A stretch of DNA of 64,000 bases from JBCDJG01 sp038748065. Its GTDB lineage: Bacteria > Pseudomonadota > Gammaproteobacteria > Pseudomonadales > Halieaceae. The DNA lies in NCBI GenBank assembly GCA_038748065.1, contig JBCDJG010000018.1, forward strand, positions 1 to 64,000, read 5' to 3'. The translations under genes were made by a program, and so were the position numbers. This document shows positions 25,376 through 34,189 of this stretch, one piece after another. The number at the start of each line of letters is the position of its first letter. Position 1 is the stretch's first letter. The notes below the pieces were generated by a model. The model was not told the DNA's origin and searched no databases. It saw only the letters and a list, made by a program, of their open reading frames with translations.

Positions 25376-27124
25376 TTGATTAGCGATGATTCCTTTACAA
25401 AATCTACTGTGTTGAACGGGTTGCGAGTTGTCTCTGCGCTGTTTCTTTGCGCGATTGCCGGATGTGGAGACAGCGACTCGCCGGATACGGTTTTCATCAA
25501 TGGCGCTGTTTACACGCTCGATCCCGAGCGCGAATGGGCGGAAGCCGTTGCAGTCACTGACGGACATATCAGCAAGGTGGGCACGAGCGCTGAGGTTTCT
25601 GCGCTGGTAAGCAGGGGCACAGAAGTTATCGATCTGGATGGAAAGATGCTTTTGCCCGGATTTCATGACACCCACATCCACCCGATCGCGGCAATAACCG
25701 ACGCTATGTGTGATGTGGCAGGCCAGGGAGCAGCCAATGTCTTGAAGGCGCTGGCGGCCTGTCGGGATGAGGGCATTGGCGTTCAGGGAGAGTGGCTCGT
25801 TGGCTATGGTTGGAAGGACAAGGATTTCTCTGGCGAGACCTTACCCGATCGTTTTACGCTGGACGCGCTCGATTTTGACGGGCCGATAGTATTGCAAGAT
25901 CAATACGGCCATTCGTCATGGGCTAATTCGGAAGCGCTACGACGCGCGCGGGTCACGGTGGATACGGCGGACCCGATAGGCGGTCGCATCCTGCGTGATG
26001 GCGAAGGCCAACCCACGGGTATTCTCCGCGATACCGCCCAGGACCTGGTACAGGATCAGGCAGCTCGGGAAGCCCCTATTCTGCAGAGCATCTGGCAGGC
26101 CACTACTGCCCTGGACGGTGGGGTAGCACTCTTAAACGCGCACGGCATTACATCCTATGTCGATGCCATGGTCTTCCCGGAGATGGTAGATCTATACCAA
26201 CTGCTAGTTCTTGCAGGGCGCCTTACTGCCCGCGTGCAGCTGTCACTGTGGGCCTACCCGAATGACGACGATGAGGCGCAAATCAGCCGCTTGCTGGGGC
26301 AGTACAGCAATGAGCCTGGCGCCATGTTGAAGATCAACCAGGTGAAGATGTACATAGATGGCATCTTGCAATCCCAGACCGCTAGATTGTCCAGCCCCTA
26401 TCTCGGGGCGCCGCACGAGTATGGACTCAACTACTTCACTGAAGATCGTGTGACACGTTACATTCGTGAACTTTCGCCCGAGGGTTTCCAGTTTCATCTG
26501 CACGCGATTGGGGATGCTGCGGTGCATGAGGCCTTGAATGCGGTGGAGCGAGCGACTGAGGAGACAGGCGATTTGGATCGCCGCCATCACATGGTGCATC
26601 TTGAGGCCGTGCAGGAGCGCGACCTGCCGCGTTTCGCGACACTAGGCGTGTTACCTAATCCGCAAATGAGCTACGGTATGCCCGACTCGCCGGCGCGCTC
26701 GGTTCACCTTCAGGCGATCAGTAATTTCATGGGGCTGCGTATCACGCCCTTGCAGAGCCACCTTGATAACGGCGCGAAGCTGGTGCTCAGCAGCGACTGG
26801 AGCGCGGGTACGCTGTCGCCACTTATTGGCATCCAGGCCGCGGTGACTCGGCAGCATATCGACGCGGACTCGGCCGAGGACTACGTCTCAGAACCAGAGG
26901 AGCGGATCAGCCTGGCGGATGCGATCCGCGCTTACACACTCAATGCCGCCTATCTGATGCACCAGGAGGAACTCACCGGCAGCATCGAGGAAGGCAAGCT
27001 GGCGGATCTTGTTGTGCTTTCTGAGAACCTGTTTGAGATTTCGCCCTACGCCATCCACGAGGTGCGCGTCCTTGCCACACTGCTCGAGGGCGATATCGTG
27101 TACCAGCAGCAGGGCTCAGAATGA
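25376..27124 (+). CDS. Amidohydrolase family lipoprotein (YtcJ-like)
   Basis: 582 residues from TTG 25376; GTG 25409 or TTG 25412 would place the signal peptide closer to the start, and none has a good ribosome-binding site. The hydrophobic segment ends in a lipobox (CAIAGC), so it is probably a lipid-anchored periplasmic enzyme. The metal site begins with GFHDTHIHP at about 95-103, with FQFHLHAIGDAAVHEAL near 370 and SSDWSAG near 475, all typical of the amidohydro_3/YtcJ group, which hydrolyses amides or related bonds. Substrate unknown. The gene stands alone. Confidence 0.82.
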   Translation: MISDDSFTKSTVLNGLRVVSALFLCAIAGCGDSDSPDTVFINGAVYTLDPEREWAEAVAVTDGHISKVGTSAEVSALVSRGTEVIDLDGKMLLPGFHDTHIHPIAAITDAMCDVAGQGAANVLKALAACRDEGIGVQGEWLVGYGWKDKDFSGETLPDRFTLDALDFDGPIVLQDQYGHSSWANSEALRRARVTVDTADPIGGRILRDGEGQPTGILRDTAQDLVQDQAAREAPILQSIWQATTALDGGVALLNAHGITSYVDAMVFPEMVDLYQLLVLAGRLTARVQLSLWAYPNDDDEAQISRLLGQYSNEPGAMLKINQVKMYIDGILQSQTARLSSPYLGAPHEYGLNYFTEDRVTRYIRELSPEGFQFHLHAIGDAAVHEALNAVERATEETGDLDRRHHMVHLEAVQERDLPRFATLGVLPNPQMSYGMPDSPARSVHLQAISNFMGLRITPLQSHLDNGAKLVLSSDWSAGTLSPLIGIQAAVTRQHIDADSAEDYVSEPEERISLADAIRAYTLNAAYLMHQEELTGSIEEGKLADLVVLSENLFEISPYAIHEVRVLATLLEGDIVYQQQGSE

Positions 27125-27150
27125 CAACGGGAGGCGCGTATCTAGCACTT

Positions 27151-27327
27151 TCATTGGTACTGCCAGAAGGCTAATAACTCACCCCACCAGGGAGCCGAAG
27201 AACTAAGGTCCAGTGAGTTGTGTCCGGCCTCCTGCTGCTCCCGCAGCCATTTGGGCCCGTGATAGTTGTTGTAAAGGCGATGGCCCAGACTGGCTGGCAT
27301 AATGAAGCAAGGCACCGTTTTTCGCAT
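27151..27327 (-). pseudogene. Probable remnant of an alpha/beta-hydrolase C-terminus
   Basis: The 341-base gap 27125-27465 contains a 58-codon minus-strand frame whose product includes RLYNNYHGPKWLREQQEAGH followed by NSLD and a WWGELLAFW end. This matches the C-terminus of alpha/beta hydrolases: the segment before the catalytic His (GAGHN), the His itself, and the last helix. The nucleophile and core are missing, so it is a decayed fragment or chance match. The rest of the gap (27328-27465) shows nothing except the ribosome-binding site of the next gene. Confidence 0.4.
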
Positions 27328-27465
27328 AGAGTGTTGACGTGCTCGTGTTAAGACACCGTTAGTTGAAGCATAAGAAATAATCGATTTGCCGTCTTTCTTG
27401 GCCTTGCTATCTTATCTGTAGAGCGTTTGCCATGCTCACTTCTCACTGACCTGGAGGATGACATC

Positions 27466-27771
27466 ATGCCTTTTTATTCGATGATAAGTTCAAGTCCCAC
27501 GACCGATGATTGGATTCCCAGCTATATCGAATCGGTCGGTGCCATCGTTGCCCGGCACGGGGGCAAGTATCTGGCACGAACCTCTAACTACGAGCGCCTA
27601 GAGGGCAGCGGCGAAGACCCCGCGGCCTTCGTATTTATTGAGTGGCCAGACAAGGAGTCAGGCCTGGCCTTTATGAGCGACCCTGACTACAAGCCCTTTC
27701 TGGAAGCGCGGTTGGCGGGCTCGGTGAGCCATCATTTCTTGGTTGACGGCAATGACGAACTCGCCGGGTGA
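27466..27771 (+). CDS. DUF1330 family protein
   Basis: 101 residues from ATG 27466, fixed by CTGGAGGATG 8-14 bases upstream; the frame extends 13 codons further but without a better start. A ferredoxin-like fold of the dimeric alpha/beta-barrel type is suggested by PSYIESVGAIVARHGGKYLA, FIEWPDKESGLAFMSDPDY and a C-terminal strand. DUF1330 proteins have no settled function. It stands alone between the hydrolase remnant and the DUF2946-like gene. Confidence 0.7.
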   Translation: MPFYSMISSSPTTDDWIPSYIESVGAIVARHGGKYLARTSNYERLEGSGEDPAAFVFIEWPDKESGLAFMSDPDYKPFLEARLAGSVSHHFLVDGNDELAG

Positions 27772-27826
27772 TTGCTCTCCTGACATGATCGACGATCCCT
27801 TGCTTATCCATTAATATGCTACGGCA

Positions 27827-28258
27827 ATGACCACGTCCGTTCCCCATCGTCTCTGGATAGCCTGGCTCGCAGCGCTGTCGCTGCTGCTACAGGTGGCTAT
27901 CCCGCGTGGCTTCATGCCCGCGGAGCTGAGCACGGGCTGGTATCTGCAACTCTGTCCACAAGGCCTGTCAGCGGGTGCTGCAGCAGCCTTCCTCGGCGAA
28001 GACGCGCATCACCATCATCAGCACCTGCATCAACACCAACACCAACACGAGCAGCAGTCTAAAGCGGCCGACACCGAACCACAGCGTGCAAACATGTGCG
28101 AGCTGGCAGGTCAGGTAGCCGACGAAGCAGCTATCCTGCCGTGGTCTTCGGTGTCCTTCACCTCACTTGTGCAGGCCACACTGCAGCTGGCACCTGTCAG
28201 TTACAACGAACGGCCACGCCCACACTATATTTCCCGAGCTCCCCCCAGCGTCTGGTAG
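27827..28258 (+). CDS. His-rich DUF2946-like protein
   Basis: 143 residues. An N-terminal hydrophobic segment (about 8-25) is followed by RGFMPAE and, at residues 61-74, a stretch with 11 His among Gln and Leu that should bind metal. Two Cys lie at about 43 and 91, and the C-terminus ends RAPPSVW. The RGFMP and RAPP landmarks are those I recall from DUF2946, whose genes often sit beside copper-type TonB receptors. Here too a TonB receptor follows, 83 bases downstream. Proposed role: exported metal buffer for that receptor. Confidence 0.7.
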   Translation: MTTSVPHRLWIAWLAALSLLLQVAIPRGFMPAELSTGWYLQLCPQGLSAGAAAAFLGEDAHHHHQHLHQHQHQHEQQSKAADTEPQRANMCELAGQVADEAAILPWSSVSFTSLVQATLQLAPVSYNERPRPHYISRAPPSVW

Positions 28259-28341
28259 CAAAACCCGGTTCTATTGTTGGCTGGCGCGTGACCAAGGCGC
28301 GCGTCACGCCGGATCCCCACGCGTAATGACTGGAGTTCATA

Positions 28342-30486
28342 ATGGGAAGCAACCATGCTCGGTCGCATTTTGCGGCCTTAATGGCCGCGTGCGCCATCAT
28401 CGGCAGTGCGTCTGCCGTTGAAGTAATCGCACAAAGCGACGAAGAGGGCCAGTCTGCAAGCTGGCAGATCAGAGAAGAAACTGTGGTCACGGCAGAGCGG
28501 GTTGCCGGTTATACGGTTTCGGAGGCCGCTGTGGTCAAGGGGGGCATCCCTTTGCGTGACTTTCCACAGTCGATACAGGTTTTGAACCGCACCCTGATTG
28601 AAGAGCAGAATGCCCGCTCACTGACGGAGGCGCTGCAGAATGTGTCTGGCGTTGTACCCAATCACGAGCAGGAGGCGGTTTTGGTAAATCCCTTCGTGCG
28701 TGGTTTGGAGGCAGAGATATTCGTTGATGGCCTCGTCGGCTACGGAGATACAGCAGTGGTCGACCCCTCGAGCATGATCGTGTTTGAGCAGGTAGAAGTC
28801 GCGAAAGGGCCAACGTCTGTGCAGTATGGCGGTGGTCTTGGTGCGCCCACCGGCGGCCTGATCAACCTGGTTACGAAAACCCCAAAGCGGGAGGCCAGCT
28901 ACTACATTGGCGCGCGCACCGGCAGTTTTTCAACGACCAGCTTTGAGACTGACCTCAACCAACCGCTGTCTGACGAGGTGGCGATAAGATTGGCCGGTGA
29001 GTGGTACGAATCAGATGACATGATTGATGACGTGGGGATAGAGCGGCTCGTATTGAATCCCTCCCTTTCTGCGCAGGTAACAGAGACAACGCAGCTTGTC
29101 TTCCGCGGTTTGTACAGCAAGATTGAGCAGCTGGAATACACCGGCATTCCTGCAGAGGTGGTGGGCTTGCCCGGCGTAGATGACAAGCAGTTTTCCGGTG
29201 CCGCGGACGCGCCGGATACGGAAATCGAAAACTTGTCACTGCACCTGTCACTGGAGCATGCATTTAGCGATGCACTGAGCGGGGCCGTGCAGCTGCGCTA
29301 TTTCGAGAATAGTTTCGATGAGTTTTCGTCCTTTCCGTTTCTGAGCGCGTTTCCGCTGGTTGGGACGAGTACGCCGATCATTCGAGGTCAGCTGCCCGTC
29401 GATACAGACGAGTTCACGTTCGACGCTACCCTGAACTACCTGCTCTCCATCGGTAGTACCTCGCATAACACGCTGTTGGGCATAACCTACGACACGGTGG
29501 ACTACGAGGCAGGGAGTGGCTTCGATTTTGTGCCCATCGGTATTTTGGACTACGCTTCCGGCGAAAATGATCTCAGTTTTGGCGAGATACCTCCCATTAA
29601 TGGCGTGTCAAAGAACGAGTACGAAACCCTGGCGCTTTACGTACAAGACCAAATATCGATCGGAGAGCAGTGGAGTATTCTCCTCAGCGGTCGTCTAAGC
29701 GATTATTCCCTGAAAGAACTAGAGGGTGGTAGCGGCGCGGACGAAAGCTATACAGAATTTGATTATCGTGTTGGTGTGACTTTTCACATCAGCGACCGGA
29801 TATCGGCGTTCGCGGGATATGCAACCGGCTCGCGGCTGGTTCCCTTCTTTGCTGGTGTAAACGGCGCGGCGCCGGTGCCAGAGGAGTCGGAGTCCGTCGA
29901 GGCGGGCGTAAAGCTGGCGGCAGAGCAACTGAGCGGCTCGCTGGCCATCTTTCAGATCGACAGGGATAGGATTCCGCAGACGGATTTGACCGATCCGAAC
30001 TTTGGCGCCGTGCAAACGGGTGAGCAGCGCAGTCGCGGCATCGAGGTGGACCTCGTCTGGGAGCCTACGCCGGCTTTTTCGGTGCTGGCCAGTGCCGCAT
30101 TTATTGATGCTGAAAATCGTAGCGACATTGTCTCCTTCGACTCAGTCTTTGCCGCTGGCAATCAGCTCTCACGCATTCTAGAGAAGAGTGGCCGCGTGGC
30201 CGCGCGCTATCGCGTGCTGGATGGCATCCTGTCAGGGCTCGGGCTGGGTATCGGCATGACCTACGCCGATGAGGCACCGCTAACGGATGGCAACGTGTTT
30301 TATAGCGACCCTTACACCGTGTTTGATCTGCAGGCCGACTACACAGCTGGCCCGTGGATTTTCCGGTTTAACGTTGTCAATCTCACCGACAAGGAGTATC
30401 TGAAACCCTACCAGTACCTGCTGCAGGAAGTTGGCCGGCCTGGGCAAGAGCGCTCGGCCTTCTTCAGTATAGGATTACAGCTATGA
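28342..30486 (+). CDS. TonB-dependent siderophore-type receptor
   Basis: 714 residues. Signal peptide of about 35 residues, then TonB box region ETVVTAERVAGY, and a plug with LRDFPQSIQVLNRTLIEEQN and the following SLTEALQNVSGVVPN, the signature of siderophore receptors of the FhuA/FpvA class. VEVAKGPTSVQYGG is the plug anchor motif. The barrel ends SAFFSIGLQL. Despite the siderophore-type plug, neighbours (His-rich DUF2946-like protein, CopC-like/DJ-1 fusion) point to a metal such as copper. The next gene overlaps by 4 bases (ATGA), so they are translationally coupled. Confidence 0.92.
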   Translation: MGSNHARSHFAALMAACAIIGSASAVEVIAQSDEEGQSASWQIREETVVTAERVAGYTVSEAAVVKGGIPLRDFPQSIQVLNRTLIEEQNARSLTEALQNVSGVVPNHEQEAVLVNPFVRGLEAEIFVDGLVGYGDTAVVDPSSMIVFEQVEVAKGPTSVQYGGGLGAPTGGLINLVTKTPKREASYYIGARTGSFSTTSFETDLNQPLSDEVAIRLAGEWYESDDMIDDVGIERLVLNPSLSAQVTETTQLVFRGLYSKIEQLEYTGIPAEVVGLPGVDDKQFSGAADAPDTEIENLSLHLSLEHAFSDALSGAVQLRYFENSFDEFSSFPFLSAFPLVGTSTPIIRGQLPVDTDEFTFDATLNYLLSIGSTSHNTLLGITYDTVDYEAGSGFDFVPIGILDYASGENDLSFGEIPPINGVSKNEYETLALYVQDQISIGEQWSILLSGRLSDYSLKELEGGSGADESYTEFDYRVGVTFHISDRISAFAGYATGSRLVPFFAGVNGAAPVPEESESVEAGVKLAAEQLSGSLAIFQIDRDRIPQTDLTDPNFGAVQTGEQRSRGIEVDLVWEPTPAFSVLASAAFIDAENRSDIVSFDSVFAAGNQLSRILEKSGRVAARYRVLDGILSGLGLGIGMTYADEAPLTDGNVFYSDPYTVFDLQADYTAGPWIFRFNVVNLTDKEYLKPYQYLLQEVGRPGQERSAFFSIGLQL

Positions 30487-31565
30487 GACGAGGATACCTC
30501 GGTGCCGCGCTAACGCTGCTGCTGTCTGTTCAGAATGCCGCCGGCATCGAACTGATCAAAAGCCTGCCGGAAGGTGGGGCGGTGTTGGACCGACCCTTGC
30601 GGTCGCTGCAACTCTGGTTTGATGCGCCGGTAGACGCGAGCACAGCTGATGTGGTGATTGCTGCCGCCGAAGCCATGGAGCGTGATATTGAGGTCATCGG
30701 CCTGCATACCATGGGCGACAATGACCTAATGGCGCTGGTTGAGGGGCCGATGCCCGATGGGGATTACACACTCGCGTGGCGCTCAGGTGGCGACCGTGGC
30801 GAGGTAGCCTTCACAGTTAAGCGAGCTGAGGGCTATGTCGACGATGAGTGGGAGCGCCCTCTGGATATCGGCATTGTGCTCTACGATGGCACTGAGCCGC
30901 TCGACGTTTTTGGGCCCTTGGAGATGTGGATGAATGCAGGTCCCGACAACATTCGGGTTCACCTCATTGCAGAACAGCCGGGCCCGGTAGCGCTTACTAC
31001 AACGAGCTACCCCCAAGCACTGGCTCCCACTGTGGAAGCGCGCTACTCCTTCGATGACCATCCCGACCTCGATGTACTCATGGTGCCGGGTGGGGTCGGC
31101 ACGCTGGTGGAGGCGGATAATTCCACAATGATCAGCTTCCTGCAGCGTGCGACTCAAGATGTGGCATTAATCACTTCGGTGTGCACGGGCTCAGGCTTGC
31201 TGGCGCGAGCAGGCGTGCTGGAGGGTGTAAAGGCGACGGGCAATAAGGCCTTCTTCGATTACCTGGTTTCGCTGGGCGAAGCTGACTGGCAGCCCGAGGC
31301 ACGATGGGTGGAGTCTGGACGTTTCGTGACGTCTTCAGGTGTATCGGCGGGTATCGACATGAGTTTAGCCGTGATAGCCCGCTTCTTTGGCGCCAACACC
31401 GCCAGGATGATCGCCGCCTCGACCGAATACGTCTGGAACGAGGACCCAGAGTTCGACCCCTTTGTATCCAATCTGAACCAGGCTACGCCATATGTGGATG
31501 GCATGAGACAGCGCTTTTCAGGCCAGGCTGGCAAGTCCGAAGCGAGGGCGGCAACCAGCGAGTGA
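30483..31565 (+). CDS. Exported CopC-like / DJ-1-PfpI fusion protein
   Basis: 360 residues. A signal peptide (about 1-20) precedes a CopC-like beta domain (about 22-114: SLPEGGAVLDRPLRSLQLWF through GEVAFTVKRA). A DJ-1/PfpI domain follows (about 127-330) with EPLDVFGPLEMW, PGGVGT and the nucleophile elbow SVCTGSGLLARAG, Cys near 234. The CopC part lacks the N-terminal His and the late His that hold Cu(II) in CopC, so metal binding is doubtful. I do not know this fusion from a described system. It overlaps the receptor gene by 4 bases and is likely its partner. Confidence 0.65.
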   Translation: MRRGYLGAALTLLLSVQNAAGIELIKSLPEGGAVLDRPLRSLQLWFDAPVDASTADVVIAAAEAMERDIEVIGLHTMGDNDLMALVEGPMPDGDYTLAWRSGGDRGEVAFTVKRAEGYVDDEWERPLDIGIVLYDGTEPLDVFGPLEMWMNAGPDNIRVHLIAEQPGPVALTTTSYPQALAPTVEARYSFDDHPDLDVLMVPGGVGTLVEADNSTMISFLQRATQDVALITSVCTGSGLLARAGVLEGVKATGNKAFFDYLVSLGEADWQPEARWVESGRFVTSSGVSAGIDMSLAVIARFFGANTARMIAASTEYVWNEDPEFDPFVSNLNQATPYVDGMRQRFSGQAGKSEARAATSE

Positions 31566-31600
31566 GCCGCATAGGTCCGCGGAGTTGTGCGCACCGTGGC

Positions 31601-32473
31601 TCATGGCGCTACCGCATAGGCAAAGCGCGAGGCGGCCCAGGGCCGCAGACCGTCGTCGCGGTCGGTGAAGTATCGTTGTGCCTGTGCCTCGACGTCCAGG
31701 TCTGCCTCTAAGCGCCACCCCAGGCTCTCGAGAAAGGCCGGGAGTTCTTGCGGTACTAATTCGCCAATCAGGGGCTCACCGCGTTGCTCAGTGAATTTTT
31801 TCAGCGCCTTCGTCGTTTTTAACTCTTCCTGGGGTATGCAGTACTCGGGTAGCAGATAGTCAAACACGATGCGGCTGCCGGGAGCAGAGAACCGGGCGAT
31901 GGCAGACAGGGTGGATTCAGTGGCTGGGCGTGTCAGGTAGGGTACTGTCCCCAGCCAGGAGAAAAAGGCGGGCTGATCGCTTGCGAAGCCACTGCGTGCA
32001 AGGCCGTCGGCCACAGTTTCGACCTCAAAGTCCACCGGGGCGTACTCCACCATGTCAGGTGTTTCGAGGCCCAGTGCTTCGAATTTTTGCCGCTTACTCG
32101 CCTGGGTGTCGGGGTGGTCGATCTCGTAGATGTTGATCTGATTCTCTAGGGAAGGGTTGCGCAGTGCAAAGCTGTCGTAACCCGCGCCCACGATAACGTA
32201 CTGCGCCATTCCCTGCGCAACCGCTTCGTGTAATAGGTCTTCGGCGTAGCGGGCGCGAGCGAGCACCTGCCCAGCCACCGGTCGAATTTTGCTGAAGATG
32301 AAGCGCATCACAAAGAAGCGCAGCAGACGGTTGTTGGCGATGCGGCGAAAGTTTGGCGAGGCGAAGTCCAGCGCAAAGGGGTCGTCTAAAATGACGGGTT
32401 GCTCAAACAGCGTGTGCAGCGCCCTGGCGCCGGCGGCATCGCCCGCTGTGGTGCTGGCCTTTCCCTTCTGCAT
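31601..32473 (-). CDS. SAM-dependent methyltransferase, TIGR00027/LCMT-like
   Basis: 290 residues resembling the leucine carboxyl methyltransferase-like group (TIGR00027). It shows ARARYAEDLLHEAV, the SAM motif YVIVGAGYDSFALR near 90-103, YEIDHPDTQASKR, and VEYAPVDFE. These enzymes probably O-methylate carboxyl groups of small molecules or proteins; the substrate here is unknown. It converges with the CopC-like/DJ-1 gene and has a 252-base upstream gap to 32726 in which only weak stem-forming sequence (32590-32615) is visible. Confidence 0.8.
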   Translation of the reverse strand: MQKGKASTTAGDAAGARALHTLFEQPVILDDPFALDFASPNFRRIANNRLLRFFVMRFIFSKIRPVAGQVLARARYAEDLLHEAVAQGMAQYVIVGAGYDSFALRNPSLENQINIYEIDHPDTQASKRQKFEALGLETPDMVEYAPVDFEVETVADGLARSGFASDQPAFFSWLGTVPYLTRPATESTLSAIARFSAPGSRIVFDYLLPEYCIPQEELKTTKALKKFTEQRGEPLIGELVPQELPAFLESLGWRLEADLDVEAQAQRYFTDRDDGLRPWAASRFAYAVAP

Positions 32474-32725
32474 GGTCGGTTCCCGAGATACCCTGGAGGA
32501 TTGCTGTGAGTCTTACCCGACGTAAAGCTATCATGTGCAGCGGGGCGGGGGCCAACCGCCTGGCCATCCTCCTTGCTGAATCGTTCATATGGCCGGTAGG
32601 CTAGCTTAACCGGGCCCCACAATAGAGGCCAAGACTATGTTATTTTGTCGTTCGGTTGATGGTCTCGGGTAATCGGGCCCGGCAACGCAGACGATGGAAA
32701 GCGGAAGACGAATGAGGTAGCGATA

Positions 32726-32989
32726 ATGAGTGAGCGTTTTGGGAAATCAGGACTTAGAGCACATCACGGCGCAAGCCGTAGCCCGATTCTGCTGGCAACG
32801 TGCGCCGTGCTCGCGTGCCTTTCTACCGCGTGCACTAACCAGCAGCTATACGATGCTATTCAGTACGCCAATCAGGTCGATTGTCAGAATAATCCTGAGT
32901 TCAGCTATGAACGCTGTATGCGACAGGTCAGCCAGCCCTACAGTGAATATGAGTCGGATCGCCTGTCGCTACTGGAAGAATCCCCCTAG
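32726..32989 (+). CDS. Small lipoprotein of unknown function
   Basis: 87 residues. A hydrophobic segment ending in a lipobox (LSTAC, Cys at about 36) predicts an exported lipoprotein whose mature part is about 50 residues: TNQQLYDAIQYANQVDCQ, then YERCMRQVSQPYSEYE. I recall similar short conserved lipoproteins in gammaproteobacteria, without known function. The start may be further downstream, since 24 residues precede the hydrophobic core. Confidence 0.65.
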   Translation: MSERFGKSGLRAHHGASRSPILLATCAVLACLSTACTNQQLYDAIQYANQVDCQNNPEFSYERCMRQVSQPYSEYESDRLSLLEESP

Positions 32990-33042
32990 TTCTTAAGCGA
33001 GGATGAGCATAGTCTCGTCGCGAAAAAGGAGCCTGGTCCCCC

Positions 33043-33267
33043 ATGCCTGAGCATGAACACGTTCGTTGCCCACGCTGCCATAAGCCCTTCGAGTGCAAGG
33101 TCGGATCGATCCTGATCTGCCACTGCAGCGAGGTAGCGCTGACGCGGGATGAGCGTGCCTACATTGCCGAGCGTTGGGACGGCTGCCTGTGCCGCGAGTG
33201 CCTGCTAGAGGTGCGTCAGGAGATGCGCCAGGCCCGTGAGCCGCGCGTTGAACATGTCTCGATTTGA
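33043..33267 (+). CDS. Cysteine-rich CWC-type protein
   Basis: 74 residues. CPRCHKPFECKVGSILICHC gives a CxxC plus CxCx pattern, followed by CLCRECL; seven or more Cys and two His suggest a zinc-ribbon-like metal site, matching the cysteine-rich CWC family. Function unknown. AAAGGAGCC precedes the ATG at 33043. Its 3' end overlaps the start of the thioesterase gene by 14 bases, so the two are probably translationally coupled. Confidence 0.7.
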   Translation: MPEHEHVRCPRCHKPFECKVGSILICHCSEVALTRDERAYIAERWDGCLCRECLLEVRQEMRQAREPRVEHVSI

Positions 33268-33646
33268 TCTGACTATTAGCCCCAGGACCTACGAGACCGA
33301 CGCCTGGGGCCACATCAACAACAACTCCATCTGTGCCTGGTTTGAGGTGGCGCGTACCACCTACATCAAGGACGTCTTGTCGGATGGCAAGATCGATGCT
33401 CCTAACTCCTGGGTGCTGGCGACAATGAGCGTGGATTTTTTGCGTGAGACCTTTTACGGCAGTGATGTAGAGGTAAGCCTGACGCGGGCAGAGGTTGGAA
33501 ACACCTCACTCACGCTGGAGTGCGCCATGCACCAGAACGAGCAGCAAACGGTAAGGTGTTCGGCGGTACTGGTATACATTGATCGGGAGACCAAGCAATC
33601 CCGGCGAATCCCAGACGCGATGCGAGCCCTCGTGCAGATAACCTAG
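33254..33646 (+). CDS. Hotdog-fold acyl-CoA thioesterase
   Basis: 130 residues from ATG 33254; a GTG 18 bases upstream is also in frame. The 4HBT hotdog motif YETDAWGHINNNSICAWFEVAR holds the catalytic Asp and the HxNN turn seen in YbgC/FadM-type thioesterases, which hydrolyse acyl-CoA esters. The conserved SVDFLRETFYGSDVEV follows. It overlaps the CWC gene at its start and the convergent NTF2-like gene by 4 bases at its end. Confidence 0.85.
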   Translation: MSRFDLTISPRTYETDAWGHINNNSICAWFEVARTTYIKDVLSDGKIDAPNSWVLATMSVDFLRETFYGSDVEVSLTRAEVGNTSLTLECAMHQNEQQTVRCSAVLVYIDRETKQSRRIPDAMRALVQIT

Positions 33647-34176
33647 GGTTCGCCCCACTTGAACAAGCTGAAGAACGCAAAGGAGGGATCGGCTTCGCCG
33701 GGTTGTCCGATGTGTGACCCTTGGACCAGGGGGTGTTTCAAGTTGACCTGGCTGGGCTCATTGACCTTGGTCCAGTCAGCGACCACAGCGCGATGGGCAA
33801 ACTTCCAGGCGCCCTCGCGTTTCTCATATTTGTCGAAGTAACGGCCGCCGATCAACAGGTCAAGGGGTTCTTCCTCAGTCGCCACCTGATGAAAGGCCAG
33901 GGTGTAGACCTCGCCCTCGGCATAGTGTCCATCAAGCTTGATATTATGGGTGGTCACGTGGTGCTGCAGTATGAGCATTGGCGCCTGAATACTGGGGAGC
34001 TGATCGATGAAGTCCATAGCCAGCCCTTTAAAAAAAGCGCCGTGATCGTCCAGGGCATCGGGATGATAAAGCTGTCGCATGGCCTCGTGATCATGCCGGT
34101 CGGCGGCTCGGGCGAAAGCGATGGCCAGCTCCTCAATATCGCGTTTATCGAGGAGCGCTTGTAGACGCGCGTCCAT
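33643..34176 (-). CDS. SnoaL/NTF2-like family protein
   Basis: 177 residues with the cone-shaped NTF2-like fold: N-terminal helices DKRDIEELAIAFARAADRHD, the LYHPDALDDHGAFF stretch, and C-terminal strands with RYFDKYEKREGAWKFAHR. The His/Asp pair in the pocket recalls scytalone dehydratase-like and SnoaL_4 members, which act as dehydratases, isomerases or hydroxylases. Substrate unknown. It lies 13 bases downstream of pdxJ on the same strand and may be read with it. Confidence 0.75.
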   Translation of the reverse strand: MDARLQALLDKRDIEELAIAFARAADRHDHEAMRQLYHPDALDDHGAFFKGLAMDFIDQLPSIQAPMLILQHHVTTHNIKLDGHYAEGEVYTLAFHQVATEEEPLDLLIGGRYFDKYEKREGAWKFAHRAVVADWTKVNEPSQVNLKHPLVQGSHIGQPGEADPSFAFFSLFKWGEP

Positions 34177-34189
34177 GCTTACTTACCCC

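Noticed and set aside
28007..28050. His-rich tract read as an artificial affinity tag
   Set aside because: The tract mixes His with Gln and Leu, is coded by varied codons and lies inside a conserved-looking protein, so it is natural.
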